The position numbers were made by a program, and so were the translations under genes. Below, piece after piece: positions 8,848 through 17,208 of a stretch of DNA of 64,000 nt (the stretch's first letter is position 1; each line of letters opens with the position of its first letter). Location: positions 4,327-68,326 of the forward strand of contig CAZWOL010000006.1 in NCBI GenBank assembly GCA_964635325.1. The letters run 5' to 3'. This stretch comes from BOG-1112 sp964635325 (lineage in GTDB: Bacteria; Bdellovibrionota_B; Oligoflexia; Oligoflexales; Bog-1112). Below the pieces are notes generated by a model. The model did no database searches. It was not told where the DNA came from and saw nothing but the letters and a program-made list of their open reading frames with translations.

Positions 8848-9508
8848 CAATCAACTCTGAAGCACTCATATGTTTAAGCATATAAGGTTGACGAAGATTA
8901 TAGACTGGAGCTGACTCAGCTAATTCTTTTCGTTGCAAAAAGTGGTTGCGGCGCATACGCAAATCCGCTTCTTGGTCCTGAAGTTCCACATGATTCTCTT
9001 TGAGTTCGGTATCCAAAGTCTCAATGAATCTTAGTAACTGCGCTAATGAAAACTGCTGTGTCTCAGGAAAAGTTGAATGAAAATGTTGCAACAAACTCTG
9101 AGACAAGGCCTGCACCTGTTCCGTCTCGAAGTCCAATTGACTCTCGAGATTTTGAACATGACCGAGAATCTTGCGCAAACGTGACAAGCGAAATATATTT
9201 TGCCAAGCCCCAGCATCACAATTTGCACTCTCTGATGCTTTGTATACCTTTTTTGCTAACGAAAGCATGCTACTCAGCAACTTCTCTCGATCTCGCCAGT
9301 GTTGATGAAAGAGTTTGGTTTCCAATACTCCCAATGGACGTCGAGCTTTTGTCCTTTCTCGTTGCTCCTGAAAAAGATTTTCTTTGAGATCGATAATTTT
9401 CATGGATCTCACATTATACTCATCTTGAGAAAGGCTCCCATCTTCCCATAGAAGCTGCAAGCGCTCATCTAACGCAAGGATGCGATCTTCATAAGAAGAT
9501 GAATTCAT
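8840..9508 (-). CDS. Hypothetical coiled-coil protein
   Basis: About 222 residues, strongly charged, with long helical heptad-like stretches (for example the Glu/Gln/Leu-rich segment around residues 120-200). I do not recognise a family; no signal peptide, membrane helix or enzymatic motif is visible. I choose the ATG at 9508 (MNSSSYEDR) rather than an earlier in-frame start because a GGGAG site lies upstream and the extra N-terminus looks unstructured. It overlaps the next gene (8269-8847) and together they form a two-gene operon divergent from hemE. Confidence 0.65.
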   Translation of the reverse strand: MNSSSYEDRILALDERLQLLWEDGSLSQDEYNVRSMKIIDLKENLFQEQRERTKARRPLGVLETKLFHQHWRDREKLLSSMLSLAKKVYKASESANCDAGAWQNIFRLSRLRKILGHVQNLESQLDFETEQVQALSQSLLQHFHSTFPETQQFSLAQLLRFIETLDTELKENHVELQDQEADLRMRRNHFLQRKELAESAPVYNLRQPYMLKHMSASELIDE

Positions 9509-9678
9509 TTCACCGAACTCCCGGTTTACAAATATCCAAGCTTGGCACACTTATGACACTGCTTCTATAGTGTCGCATGTTCGCTTTTACCTTGTAGCCT
9601 GTCGAAAATGCCGTATAAATTTTGCCTAGCTCGATGTACGAGTATCTGTCCATTGGTCTGTTTGTCGAAGGAATATTT

Positions 9679-10716
9679 ATGATTGAAAAATCGCTCCTAC
9701 TTGCGGCTCAAGGTCGTCCTACACAACGCTGTCCCATTTGGTTTTTACGGCAGGCCGGTCGCTATTTGCCTGAGTATCGCGCTTTACGAGCACAGCATGA
9801 ATTTCTCGATTTATGCATGAATCCCAAACTTGCATCCGAAGTCACCCTACAACCCTTAAAGCGCTTCGACCTTGATGGAGCCATCATCTTTTCAGACATC
9901 CTTATCCCTGCGGTAGCTCTTGGGCAAAAATTAACCTTCGCAAAAGATCATGGCCCCCAACTCTCAAATCCGGTGCGTGATATACATTCATTCTCACAGC
10001 TACGATTTAATGATTGTGAAAAAAATTGGGGCTTTGTTGGTGAAGCAATCGCTATGACTAAGGCTCAGCTTGCACCGCATCAAACCATGATCGGTTTTGC
10101 TGGAGCTCCGTTTACTGTCGCAACTTATATGATTGAAGGCCACGGAAGCAGCAATCAGCTTGAGACAAAACGCCTAGCCTTTTGTCAGCGAGCACTGTTC
10201 AAAGAGTTTATAGAACAGCTAGCAGATGCGACGATCCGTTATTTGCAAATGCAGATACGCGCAGGAGCCGAAGTTCTCATGCTGTTTGACACTTGGGCTC
10301 AGCAGTTTGCACGAGTTGATTTTGATGAACTTGTGAAAGATGCAACAAGTTCCATTCTGAGCACAATCTCCAAGCAGGTACCAATCATCTACTACCCAGG
10401 ACAGGGAAGCGATCGCATCCATGGACTATCGGAAATGCGCCCATCGGTTCTTGCTGTCGACTGGAGAACCTCCCTAAGTCAGGCTCAGCAAATACTACAG
10501 AATCAAGAACTCTCACTTTGCTTGCAAGGCAACCTGGATCCACTTGTACTGATTGGTGACGAGCATTTTATCCGAAAGCGCGTACGCATGATTTTGCAAG
10601 AAGCAAGAGATCTCAAACTAGCAGGCTACATCTTCAATGTTGGTCATGGTTTGCTTCCTATGACCCCCATCGAATCCGTACAGTGGGCTATCGACGAGGT
10701 TCGCTCTTTCCACTAA
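9679..10716 (+). CDS. hemE: Uroporphyrinogen decarboxylase
   Basis: A 345-residue HemE, which removes four carboxyl groups from uroporphyrinogen III to give coproporphyrinogen III in heme synthesis. The diagnostic N-terminal RQAGRYLPEYR motif binds the substrate carboxylates; FSDIL and GFAGAPFTVATYMIEG follow, and GHGLLP lies near the end. I place the start at ATG 9679 (MIEKSLLLAA), preceded by AAGGAA, giving the usual family length; an upstream in-frame start would add 19 atypical residues. Its stop codon overlaps that of convergent gmhA by four bases. Confidence 0.96.
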   Translation: MIEKSLLLAAQGRPTQRCPIWFLRQAGRYLPEYRALRAQHEFLDLCMNPKLASEVTLQPLKRFDLDGAIIFSDILIPAVALGQKLTFAKDHGPQLSNPVRDIHSFSQLRFNDCEKNWGFVGEAIAMTKAQLAPHQTMIGFAGAPFTVATYMIEGHGSSNQLETKRLAFCQRALFKEFIEQLADATIRYLQMQIRAGAEVLMLFDTWAQQFARVDFDELVKDATSSILSTISKQVPIIYYPGQGSDRIHGLSEMRPSVLAVDWRTSLSQAQQILQNQELSLCLQGNLDPLVLIGDEHFIRKRVRMILQEARDLKLAGYIFNVGHGLLPMTPIESVQWAIDEVRSFH

Positions 10717-11288
10717 GACACAAAGGCATTTTCGATGAGTTCACAAATAATGTGACCAACAAGTATGTGACCCTCTTGAATGCGTGGTGTATCATCTGTT
10801 GGCATCTGCAAACAAACATCGACTACGCCTTTCATTTTTCCACCCTTGGCTCCCGTCATACCGATAACATGCATTCCGATTTCCTTAGCTTTCTCGATTG
10901 CCTTAAGGATGTTTGATGAATTACCCGATGTTGATAGCGCTACAAGCACATCACCGGGACGACCCATCGCTTCAACCAAACGGGCATAAATATCTGCATA
11001 CGAATAATCGTTCGCAACAGCGGTGAGATACGATGTATTGACGTGCAGAGCTTCTGCAAACAGGGGCTTACGATCAACGAGATAGCGACCAGAAAGTTCA
11101 GCAGAAAGATGCTGAGCATCCGCAGCACTACCACCGTTTCCACAGAAGAGCACTTTGCCACCTTCCTGAAGAGACTTAATGCATACCTGCGCTGCTTTCA
11201 CGGCTTGTTCAATAATCTCTTGATCCTGACTCAGGGCCTGCTTAACCGCTAATGCTTCCAGCAATCTTTTTTTAACAACAGTCTTCAT
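10713..11288 (-). CDS. gmhA: Phosphoheptose isomerase
   Basis: A 191-residue SIS-domain enzyme that converts sedoheptulose 7-phosphate to heptose 7-phosphate, the first step of ADP-heptose synthesis for the LPS inner core. The phosphate-binding loop CGNGGSAADAQH and the SIS motif ALSTSGNSSN are intact, and the C-terminal TPRIQEGHILVGHIICE matches GmhA with its metal and catalytic His/Glu residues. The presence of GmhA supports a heptose-containing LPS. It is divergent from gpmI (86 bases apart) and convergent with hemE. Confidence 0.93.
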   Translation of the reverse strand: MKTVVKKRLLEALAVKQALSQDQEIIEQAVKAAQVCIKSLQEGGKVLFCGNGGSAADAQHLSAELSGRYLVDRKPLFAEALHVNTSYLTAVANDYSYADIYARLVEAMGRPGDVLVALSTSGNSSNILKAIEKAKEIGMHVIGMTGAKGGKMKGVVDVCLQMPTDDTPRIQEGHILVGHIICELIENAFVS

Positions 11289-11374
11289 ATATAGTCGTTC
11301 CTATGGATGAATTCATTTTTCTCCCCTTTTCCAATGCTCATTTGTGAGATCGGGAGTAAGAGCGGGAGAATGTC

Positions 11375-13000
11375 TTGGCTAGACTAGCAAATTCTAAGCG
11401 CAAAGTCCTCACTGTGGTTATGGATGGAGTTGGGGTTCGAGCAGAGCGATTTGGTAATGCCGTTGCCCTTGCTGCAACGCCTGCCCTTGATTTTCTCAGG
11501 CAAGAAGGCCTCTACACCACTCTAAAAGCGCACGGCCCATGGGTTGGGCTACCAGGAAACTCCGATGTAGGAAACAGTGAAGTAGGTCACAACGCACTGG
11601 GTGCTGGCCGAGTATTTGATCAAGGAGCAAAACTCGTCAGCCAAGCTATCGCCAACGGTACTATTTTCCAACGCCCTGTCTGGCAAACAAGCATGCGCAC
11701 TGTCCTCTCCAATCGTTCGACCTTACACCTAATCGGCCTGCTCTCCGATGGCAATGTACACAGTCATGAGCAGCACCTGTTTGCACTTATTCGTCAAGCT
11801 TCTAAAGAAGGCGTCAAACGAATACGTGTGCATGCCCTACTCGATGGACGAGATGTCTCCGCACAATCTGCGGAAATCTACGCCTCGCGTTTGATGACAG
11901 TACTCACGGAGGTTAAGCAAGCTGGATGTGATGCACGTGTCGCCTCAGGGGGAGGCCGAATGCATGTGACAATGGATCGCTACGAGGCTGACTGGGCTAT
12001 TGTAGAACGAGGGTGGAAAGCACACGTACTAGGTGAAGCTGAATATGCTTTTGCATCTCTAGATGAAGCACTTGCAGCTTTCCGCTTGAATGGAAAAAAA
12101 GATGACCAATTTCTCCCATCCTTTGTGATTACAGAAAACTCCAAACCCGTAGGAAGCATCGAAGATGGAGACAGCGTCATCCTCTTCAATTTTCGCGGGG
12201 ATCGAGCCATTCAAATCTCACGAGCCTTCGAGGATCCAAGCTTTCAAAATTTTGATCGCAAACGCACACCCCGCGTTTATTTTGCTGGAATGCTACAGTA
12301 CGATGGAGACCTCAAGATTCCTGAGCACTATCTCGTAGACCCCCCTCTAATCACGGACACCTTGGGAGAATATCTAGCCCACTCTGGGGTTCGGCAATTT
12401 GCATGCAGTGAAACACAAAAATTTGGTCATGTGACATATTTTTGGAATGGTAATCGCTCAGGCGTCTTCGATGCAAAGCTAGAGGAGTATGTCGAGATTC
12501 CATCTGACCGCATTCCCTTCCAAATGAAACCTTGGATGAAAGCTCATGAAATAACGGAAGCAACAGTGCAACGGATGCAGACCTCTACTTTTGCTTGCGG
12601 ACGCATCAACTATGCAAATGGAGATATGGTCGGTCACACCGGAGATCTTGAAGCTGCTATCATTGCAGTTGGAGTCGTTGATCTCATGATATATCGCCTG
12701 CTTGTAGCAGCACAACAAACCGACACCATACTTTTGGTAACTGCAGATCATGGCAATTGTGATGAAATGTTTGATGAGAAAGGGGATGGAGCTAGCTATC
12801 CTCCACTTTTTCAACGTCCAAAACCAAAGACGTCCCATACCTTAGCAGAGGTACCATGCTATATCTATGACCCTCGTGGCCGCAATGGTAGCATCATCGC
12901 TCCTGGCGCTGGTGCACTTGCGAATGTTGCAAATACAGTTTTAGAATTGATGGGAATGAAAACTCGAGAACAATATGCTCCGAGTCTGCTGCAACAGTAA
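11375..13000 (+). CDS. gpmI: 2,3-bisphosphoglycerate-independent phosphoglycerate mutase
   Basis: A 541-residue manganese enzyme of the alkaline phosphatase superfamily, interconverting 3- and 2-phosphoglycerate in glycolysis. The N-terminal metal aspartate lies in VVMDGVG, the nucleophile serine in GNSEVGH, LLDGRD and RGDRA bind substrate, and TADHGNCDEM carries late metal ligands. It is slightly longer than the usual 510 residues. The start is TTG at 11375 behind a GCGGGAGA site; the nearby ATG at 11370 is out of frame and stops after five codons. Enolase, the next glycolytic step, is at 42288. Confidence 0.95.
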   Translation: MARLANSKRKVLTVVMDGVGVRAERFGNAVALAATPALDFLRQEGLYTTLKAHGPWVGLPGNSDVGNSEVGHNALGAGRVFDQGAKLVSQAIANGTIFQRPVWQTSMRTVLSNRSTLHLIGLLSDGNVHSHEQHLFALIRQASKEGVKRIRVHALLDGRDVSAQSAEIYASRLMTVLTEVKQAGCDARVASGGGRMHVTMDRYEADWAIVERGWKAHVLGEAEYAFASLDEALAAFRLNGKKDDQFLPSFVITENSKPVGSIEDGDSVILFNFRGDRAIQISRAFEDPSFQNFDRKRTPRVYFAGMLQYDGDLKIPEHYLVDPPLITDTLGEYLAHSGVRQFACSETQKFGHVTYFWNGNRSGVFDAKLEEYVEIPSDRIPFQMKPWMKAHEITEATVQRMQTSTFACGRINYANGDMVGHTGDLEAAIIAVGVVDLMIYRLLVAAQQTDTILLVTADHGNCDEMFDEKGDGASYPPLFQRPKPKTSHTLAEVPCYIYDPRGRNGSIIAPGAGALANVANTVLELMGMKTREQYAPSLLQQ

Positions 13001-13022
13001 GCTTCTGACTCTAGAGAGAGTT

Positions 13023-13080
13023 CACAAAAAAGCGCAGCTAGAAATCCTCTTGAAGGACCTCTAACTACGCTTTTTTTGTG
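13023..13080. terminator. Bidirectional terminator between gpmI and rpsT
   Basis: A long stem whose outer arms are CACAAAAAAGCG and CGCTTTTTTTGTG lies between the convergent gpmI and rpsT genes. The run of As on one side and Ts on the other lets it work in both directions. Inner segments (CCT / AGG and TAGA / TCTA) can extend the pairing. It starts 22 bases after the gpmI stop. Confidence 0.85.
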
Positions 13081-13156
13081 ATTCACTCTTAACTAATTTC
13101 ACTGCTTAGCTAGCATCGTGAAACAATAACTGCAATCACAACAGTTTCCTAAGGAA

Positions 13157-13447
13157 TTAGGTCGCTGATTTTTGCGTTTTTGCAAGTGCACGAGCCAAGC
13201 GAGCGACATGACGAGATGCATTATTTTTGTGAATAATACCTTTCGTAGAAGCCTTCATAAGGAAGGATTGAGCATGTGCCAACGACTTCGTTGCATCTTC
13301 AAGACTGCTTTTACCTTGTGCTAAAGCTTGAACGGATGCTTGGAATTTCTTAACAGCCGTCTTTACTTTAGAAGTATAGCTACGATTCGCTAAATTTTTG
13401 CGTGTGCTTTGGCGGGCCTGTTTTTGCGCCGATTTTGTTTTGGCCAC
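13157..13447 (-). CDS. rpsT: 30S ribosomal protein S20
   Basis: A 96-residue basic S20, which binds 16S rRNA helices early in 30S assembly. The family pattern is clear: KQARQSTRKNLANRSYTSKVKT at the N-terminus (shown in part) and KGIIHKNNASRHVARL near the end. The start is GTG, two bases after the stop of the 48-residue upstream ORF, and its GAGGAG Shine-Dalgarno lies inside that ORF, indicating translational coupling. Last gene of the rpsR-rpmB cluster; a bidirectional terminator follows. Confidence 0.95.
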   Translation of the reverse strand: MAKTKSAQKQARQSTRKNLANRSYTSKVKTAVKKFQASVQALAQGKSSLEDATKSLAHAQSFLMKASTKGIIHKNNASRHVARLARALAKTQKSAT

Positions 13448-13449
13448 GT

Positions 13450-13596
13450 CTATTTCTCCTCTTCTTTCTTTTTCACTGTCGTCGTCTTTTTAGACTTTTG
13501 TGCTGCTTCGATTGTTTCGCGCAGCTTTAGCTTTTTTCTCTTCTGATTGTTGCGTTGGCGCATCTTTAGAGTTAAGCGGTTATCTCCTCGACCCAT
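13450..13596 (-). CDS. Small basic protein, possibly ribosome-associated (bTHX-like N-terminus)
   Basis: A 48-codon ORF starting ATG at 13596, with an AAGGAG Shine-Dalgarno eight bases upstream, 20 bases after rpmB and 2 bases before rpsT. The product begins MGRGDNR and is followed by a Lys/Arg-rich stretch and an acidic end. The opening resembles the MGKGD/MGRGD start of the small ribosomal protein bTHX, but the conserved middle of that family is not obvious, so homology is uncertain. Its position between two ribosomal genes and the tight coupling to rpsT argue strongly that it is translated. Confidence 0.7.
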   Translation of the reverse strand: MGRGDNRLTLKMRQRNNQKRKKLKLRETIEAAQKSKKTTTVKKKEEEK

Positions 13597-13616
13597 CTGG
13601 CGTTCTCCTTCTTAAC

Positions 13617-13847
13617 CTATGATATCTTTAAGCCAATTTTCTTTGCATAACGATCAAGACCAATCTTATCGACTGTTCTCAATGCAGAACTTGAAATACG
13701 CAAAGTGACATGTTTTTTGAGTTCTTCTGACCAAAGACGCTTTTTATGCAAGTTTGGCAAGAAGCGATGTTTCGTTTTGATATTGGAATGGCTAATGCGA
13801 TTCCCAACTAATGTTGATTTTCCTGATAATTCACAAACTCGAGACAT
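13617..13847 (-). CDS. rpmB: 50S ribosomal protein L28
   Basis: A 76-residue L28 of normal length. It starts with MSRVCELSGK and shows VGNRISHSNIKTKHRFLPN and RISSSALRTVDKIG, all typical. Only one Cys of the zinc-binding CXXC pairs seen in some L28 proteins is left (Cys5), so this is the zinc-free type. It lies 58 bases after rpsR and 20 bases before the small basic ORF in a minus-strand ribosomal cluster. Confidence 0.95.
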   Translation of the reverse strand: MSRVCELSGKSTLVGNRISHSNIKTKHRFLPNLHKKRLWSEELKKHVTLRISSSALRTVDKIGLDRYAKKIGLKIS

Positions 13848-13905
13848 TTTATTTCCTTCTCCGTAGATGGCCTAACTCCTACTCAGGAGCTAAGGTCAAT
13901 AAACC

Positions 13906-14442
13906 CTATTCTTCTTCGTCGCCGCCTGCTTCGTCTTTGTCATCGTCTTCACGTTCACGGACGATGCCAACACCTTCTGGTCCACGTGGGTGGTGATGGC
14001 CTGGGCCACGACCTCTCATCGCAGCGGAAACAAAAGTCTGAACAGAGTTTTGCATTTCACCTGCAAAGCCACGCTCAGTTTGATGAGTAACAGAGTAAGG
14101 TAGGAGACCGATAAATCTTGCTCGTTTGATTGCAACTGTCAATTTGCGTTGTTGCTCTTGGGTTGCACCAGAAATACGTCGTGGAATAATTTTGCCACGT
14201 TCCGTTACAAAGCGACGCAGTAAGTCTGCATCTTTGTAGTCGATAACAATAGATGGATCGAGCGAACGCTTCTTACGAGAAAGCATACGTTTCTTTTTGC
14301 GACGTGGACCACCGTGTCCATTACGTCCACCATCTCGGCCGCCTTCGCGACCTTCACGGCCTTCGCGGCCTTCACCGCTAGAACCGCGACCTTCGCTGCT
14401 AGCGCCTACGCTAGAATTAGAATTCGAAAATGTCGATCTCAC
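13906..14442 (-). CDS. rpsR: 30S ribosomal protein S18 with unusual N- and C-terminal extensions
   Basis: The core (about residues 51-117) is a clear S18: RMLSRKKRSLDP, DYKDADLLRRFVTERGKI, IPRRISGATQEQQRKL and IKRARFIGLLPY. Usual S18 proteins have 75-90 residues; this one has 178. The first 50 residues are a Gly/Arg/Glu/Ser low-complexity region with repeated GREGRE units, and about 60 residues follow the core, including His/Gly-rich and acidic segments ending DEEE. The start is GTG behind AAGGAG. S18 binds 16S rRNA in the 30S platform beside S6; rpsF is not adjacent here. First gene of the rpsR-rpmB-rpsT cluster. Confidence 0.93.
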   Translation of the reverse strand: MRSTFSNSNSSVGASSEGRGSSGEGREGREGREGGRDGGRNGHGGPRRKKKRMLSRKKRSLDPSIVIDYKDADLLRRFVTERGKIIPRRISGATQEQQRKLTVAIKRARFIGLLPYSVTHQTERGFAGEMQNSVQTFVSAAMRGRGPGHHHPRGPEGVGIVREREDDDKDEAGGDEEE

Positions 14443-14651
14443 GAAAACTCCTTGCTTGTGACTTTTTCGTTAAAAGAAAAAGCCCCTTTTGGGTACACTG
14501 CCAAGCTATATGTATCTTGCCAGTAAGGGTAAAACACTATGTTATTGACCCGAGGTGCGAAAGACGCTTTTACCTTATTTTCTATACGCTGACAAGAAAA
14601 CATAGCGCCTTACCTGCGACTTTTGGGTGTTTTATCCTAATGCGCCGTAAA

Positions 14652-14820
14652 ACATCCACCTTTAGGTGGGTGATGTAAGTGCTGACAAAAAAAGATTGCA
14701 AGTCCGAAAAAGCCCTTGTATTTTCGCGCAGTTCCGTGAGGAGCCACGCCGCAGGAGCTGCGGTTAGAGCTTTGGAGGGGTCTTGCACTCCAATAAGAAT
14801 CTGCTTCCTTTAGGGAGCAG
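14652..14820 (+). other. Structured intergenic region and priA leader
   Basis: The 401 bases between rpsR and priA contain no gene but several strong pairings: a CCACC-TTTA-GGTGG hairpin (14652-14676), TGCAAG with CTTGCA (14697-14702 and 14782-14787), a perfect CCGCAG-GAG-CTGCGG hairpin (14749-14763), and CTGCTTCC-TTTA-GGGAGCAG (14801-14820). The last two would lie in the priA transcript. This may be a regulatory leader or a small RNA. It does not match the SRP RNA, RNase P or tmRNA signatures I know. The rpsR promoter must also lie in 14443-14650 but I could not place it. Confidence 0.35.
14696..14724 (+). promoter_or_regulatory. Possible priA promoter
   Basis: TTGCAA and TATTTT are separated by exactly 17 bases, a reasonable sigma-70 pair. 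Transcription would start near 14731 and give a leader of about 110 bases containing two stable hairpins before the priA ATG. The -10 box is imperfect. Confidence 0.4.
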
Positions 14821-14843
14821 AGGTTCAAATAGGTCTGGAATCG

Positions 14844-17102
14844 ATGCACCGACTCGCAGTGGCTTTGCCCGTCCCCTTAGCGAAAAATTTTACCTATCTT
14901 TGCAAAAGCTTAGTTGCAAAGGGCACCCGTGTGCGCGTTAGCTTCGGGAACCGTCGAATGATCGGCATGGTGCTTGGAGAGTCTGTAGACCCCCTTGCTC
15001 CAGATATTGAATTAAAAGAAATTGAAGAAATTCTAGACCCGCTCCCTATATTATCCCCCACCCAGCTTAAACTTGCGGAATGGATGAGCCAGTATTACCT
15101 GCATCCCCTTGGCGAGGTTTTTAAGGCGATGCTTCCAACAGCAGAGCAGAAAAAATCAAAACAATTTTATACGCTTAATGACTCCACTTTGGGGCATGCT
15201 CCATTTTTGCAGAAAGCCTTCGGCAAGAAGAAAACGCAGTTGAGTGCAGTCATCTTTCGCAAAAAATTACGCGAATGGAACGAGCAAAATCCGGAAAGCA
15301 CCCAATCCTTAAAAGCTATGCTTAAAAGCGGTTGCATTCATTTTCATAAAGAAACTGAGCTTGCGGTAAAAGACCCTACGCACACTACAGAGCCTACCAT
15401 AGAGCGCATACACAAGCCCCTGCCTCCTCTTAATCTTGCTCAAAGCGAAGTTGTCGACTCAATCCTCAAAAACAGGATCGAAGGAGGCCACGCAGCACGA
15501 ACTATTTTGCTTCATGGTGTCACCGGTTCTGGCAAAACACGCGTCTATCTGGCTTTAATTCATCGAATTTTTAGCATGACGAATGGTGAATCTGGACAAG
15601 CCTTGGTCCTTGTTCCTGAAATTGCTCTGACCCCGCAAATGACGCGGGTCTTTGAGGAAGAATTCCCTAGCACCGTTGCTGTGGTTCATTCTGCACTTTC
15701 CGATAAACAGCGTTGGGATGAGCTGTCTCGTATAAGACTTGGGCAGGCACGTATTCTGATTGGACCACGTTCTGCTGTATTTGCAAGCTTTCAGGACCTC
15801 AAAATTATCTTCGTCGATGAGGAGCATGATCAGAGCTATAAGCAAAGCTCAGGCCTTACGTACAATGGTCGAGACCTTGCAGTCGTACGCGCCCACTTGG
15901 AAGGCATCACCTGTTTGCTAGGATCTGCGACACCTTCGCTCGAGTCCTTTTGGAATGTACAGCAAGGTAAGTACGCATACCTAGAACTTCGCAATCGCGT
16001 TGTTGACCAAGAGCTCCCTGAATTCACCGTTGTGGATCCACCACAAAGAAAGCAGATCGAAGACCTAGAGGAAAATGCCGCAGATGCCGAATCAGCCTTT
16101 TTATCACCACAGGCCATTCAAATGTTGGAGGAAAATTGGCAGAAGCAACAACAAGCCATCATTCTGGTCAATCGCAGGGGTTATGCGTATTACCTACTTG
16201 ATCGTACGACTAAAAAGCCGGTCGAATGTCCTGAATGCAGTATCAGTCTAACAGTCCATAAAAACCGGACCAAGCTGCTCTGTCACTACTGTGGCTTTCA
16301 AAGTACCGTACAGGATATTCAGCAACGCCACCCCACTGCATCCTTTGTGACTGTCGGGGTTGGAAGCCAAAAAGCTGAAACTGTCCTCCGCCGATTATTC
16401 CCTGGAGCAAAAATAGCTCGCTTGGACTCTGACGTTCTTGTTTCGAGAGAAAAACTCTTTCCTCTGCTAGCCGCATTCAAAAACGGAGAGATTGACATGC
16501 TGGTGGGCACACAGATTCTTGCAAAGGGGCATGACTTTCCAAATGTGGGTCTAACCGTTATTTGTGAGATCGACCAAATGTTAGACCTTCCTGATTTTCG
16601 TGCGGGTGAACGCGTCTTCCAATTGGTTGTTCAAGCAGCCGGTAGAGCAGGACGTGCCCACACAAGCGGCAAGGTGCTTATACAAACACAGCGCTCCAAT
16701 CATCCCGCACTGCAAAGCGCTCTGCAACATGACTATCTGTCATTTGCACAACAGGAGTTGCAGATGCGCAAACTTTATGGATTTCCTCCCTTTGCTCATT
16801 TGATCCGCATCGAACTTTCCAGTAGCTATCTCGACAGACTGAATCAAGCCTGCACCGACGTGACTCGTTGGCAGCAGCGCTATTTCCATCAGCATGAAAC
16901 ACTAAGCAAAGAAGTGCGCATGCTTGGCCCATTGGTTCCTGCAATTGAACGCATCCGGAGCCGCTACAGACGCATGCTCCTTATCTCATCAACGAAAGCG
17001 CAGACTATTCATCACCTAGCCTATGACTTTTTGAGTGCATTCCAGTTGCGCCGAGGAGAGCTACGTATTCAGGTAGATGTTGACCCTCAATCTTTATTGT
17101 AA
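14844..17102 (+). CDS. priA: Replication restart helicase PriA
   Basis: A 752-residue superfamily 2 3'-5' helicase that reloads the replisome at stalled forks. An N-terminal DNA-binding domain is followed by Walker A (HGVTGSGKT), the DEEH box (VDEEHDQSYKQ), GSATPSLESFW, VNRRGYAYY, and QAAGRAGRA. In the zinc-binding insertion, CPEC (Cys462, 465) and CHYC (Cys480, 483) are present, but the flanking CXXC pairs usual in PriA are replaced (LLDRTTKKP before, QQRHPTAS after). So only one of the two zinc sites seems to remain. The ATG start has only a weak Shine-Dalgarno and a structured leader. Confidence 0.95.
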   Translation: MHRLAVALPVPLAKNFTYLCKSLVAKGTRVRVSFGNRRMIGMVLGESVDPLAPDIELKEIEEILDPLPILSPTQLKLAEWMSQYYLHPLGEVFKAMLPTAEQKKSKQFYTLNDSTLGHAPFLQKAFGKKKTQLSAVIFRKKLREWNEQNPESTQSLKAMLKSGCIHFHKETELAVKDPTHTTEPTIERIHKPLPPLNLAQSEVVDSILKNRIEGGHAARTILLHGVTGSGKTRVYLALIHRIFSMTNGESGQALVLVPEIALTPQMTRVFEEEFPSTVAVVHSALSDKQRWDELSRIRLGQARILIGPRSAVFASFQDLKIIFVDEEHDQSYKQSSGLTYNGRDLAVVRAHLEGITCLLGSATPSLESFWNVQQGKYAYLELRNRVVDQELPEFTVVDPPQRKQIEDLEENAADAESAFLSPQAIQMLEENWQKQQQAIILVNRRGYAYYLLDRTTKKPVECPECSISLTVHKNRTKLLCHYCGFQSTVQDIQQRHPTASFVTVGVGSQKAETVLRRLFPGAKIARLDSDVLVSREKLFPLLAAFKNGEIDMLVGTQILAKGHDFPNVGLTVICEIDQMLDLPDFRAGERVFQLVVQAAGRAGRAHTSGKVLIQTQRSNHPALQSALQHDYLSFAQQELQMRKLYGFPPFAHLIRIELSSSYLDRLNQACTDVTRWQQRYFHQHETLSKEVRMLGPLVPAIERIRSRYRRMLLISSTKAQTIHHLAYDFLSAFQLRRGELRIQVDVDPQSLL

Positions 17103-17208
17103 GATATACGAACTAGAACTGGTCTCATCATGAGGTTCAAAAAATTACTCTCTCAGTCTGTGAATTTCGCATGATTTTTGGGGAGTCTGGCAATTAAGGG
17201 GAATAACC

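Noticed and set aside
14821..14835. GGTTCAAAT resembling a tRNA T-loop upstream of priA
   Set aside because: No matching T-stem, anticodon arm or acceptor stem could be built around it.
14640..14843. SRP RNA, RNase P RNA or tmRNA in the priA upstream region
   Set aside because: The conserved SRP GGAAGGAAGCAG-type loop, the RNase P GAGGAAAGTCC core and tmRNA ends are all absent.
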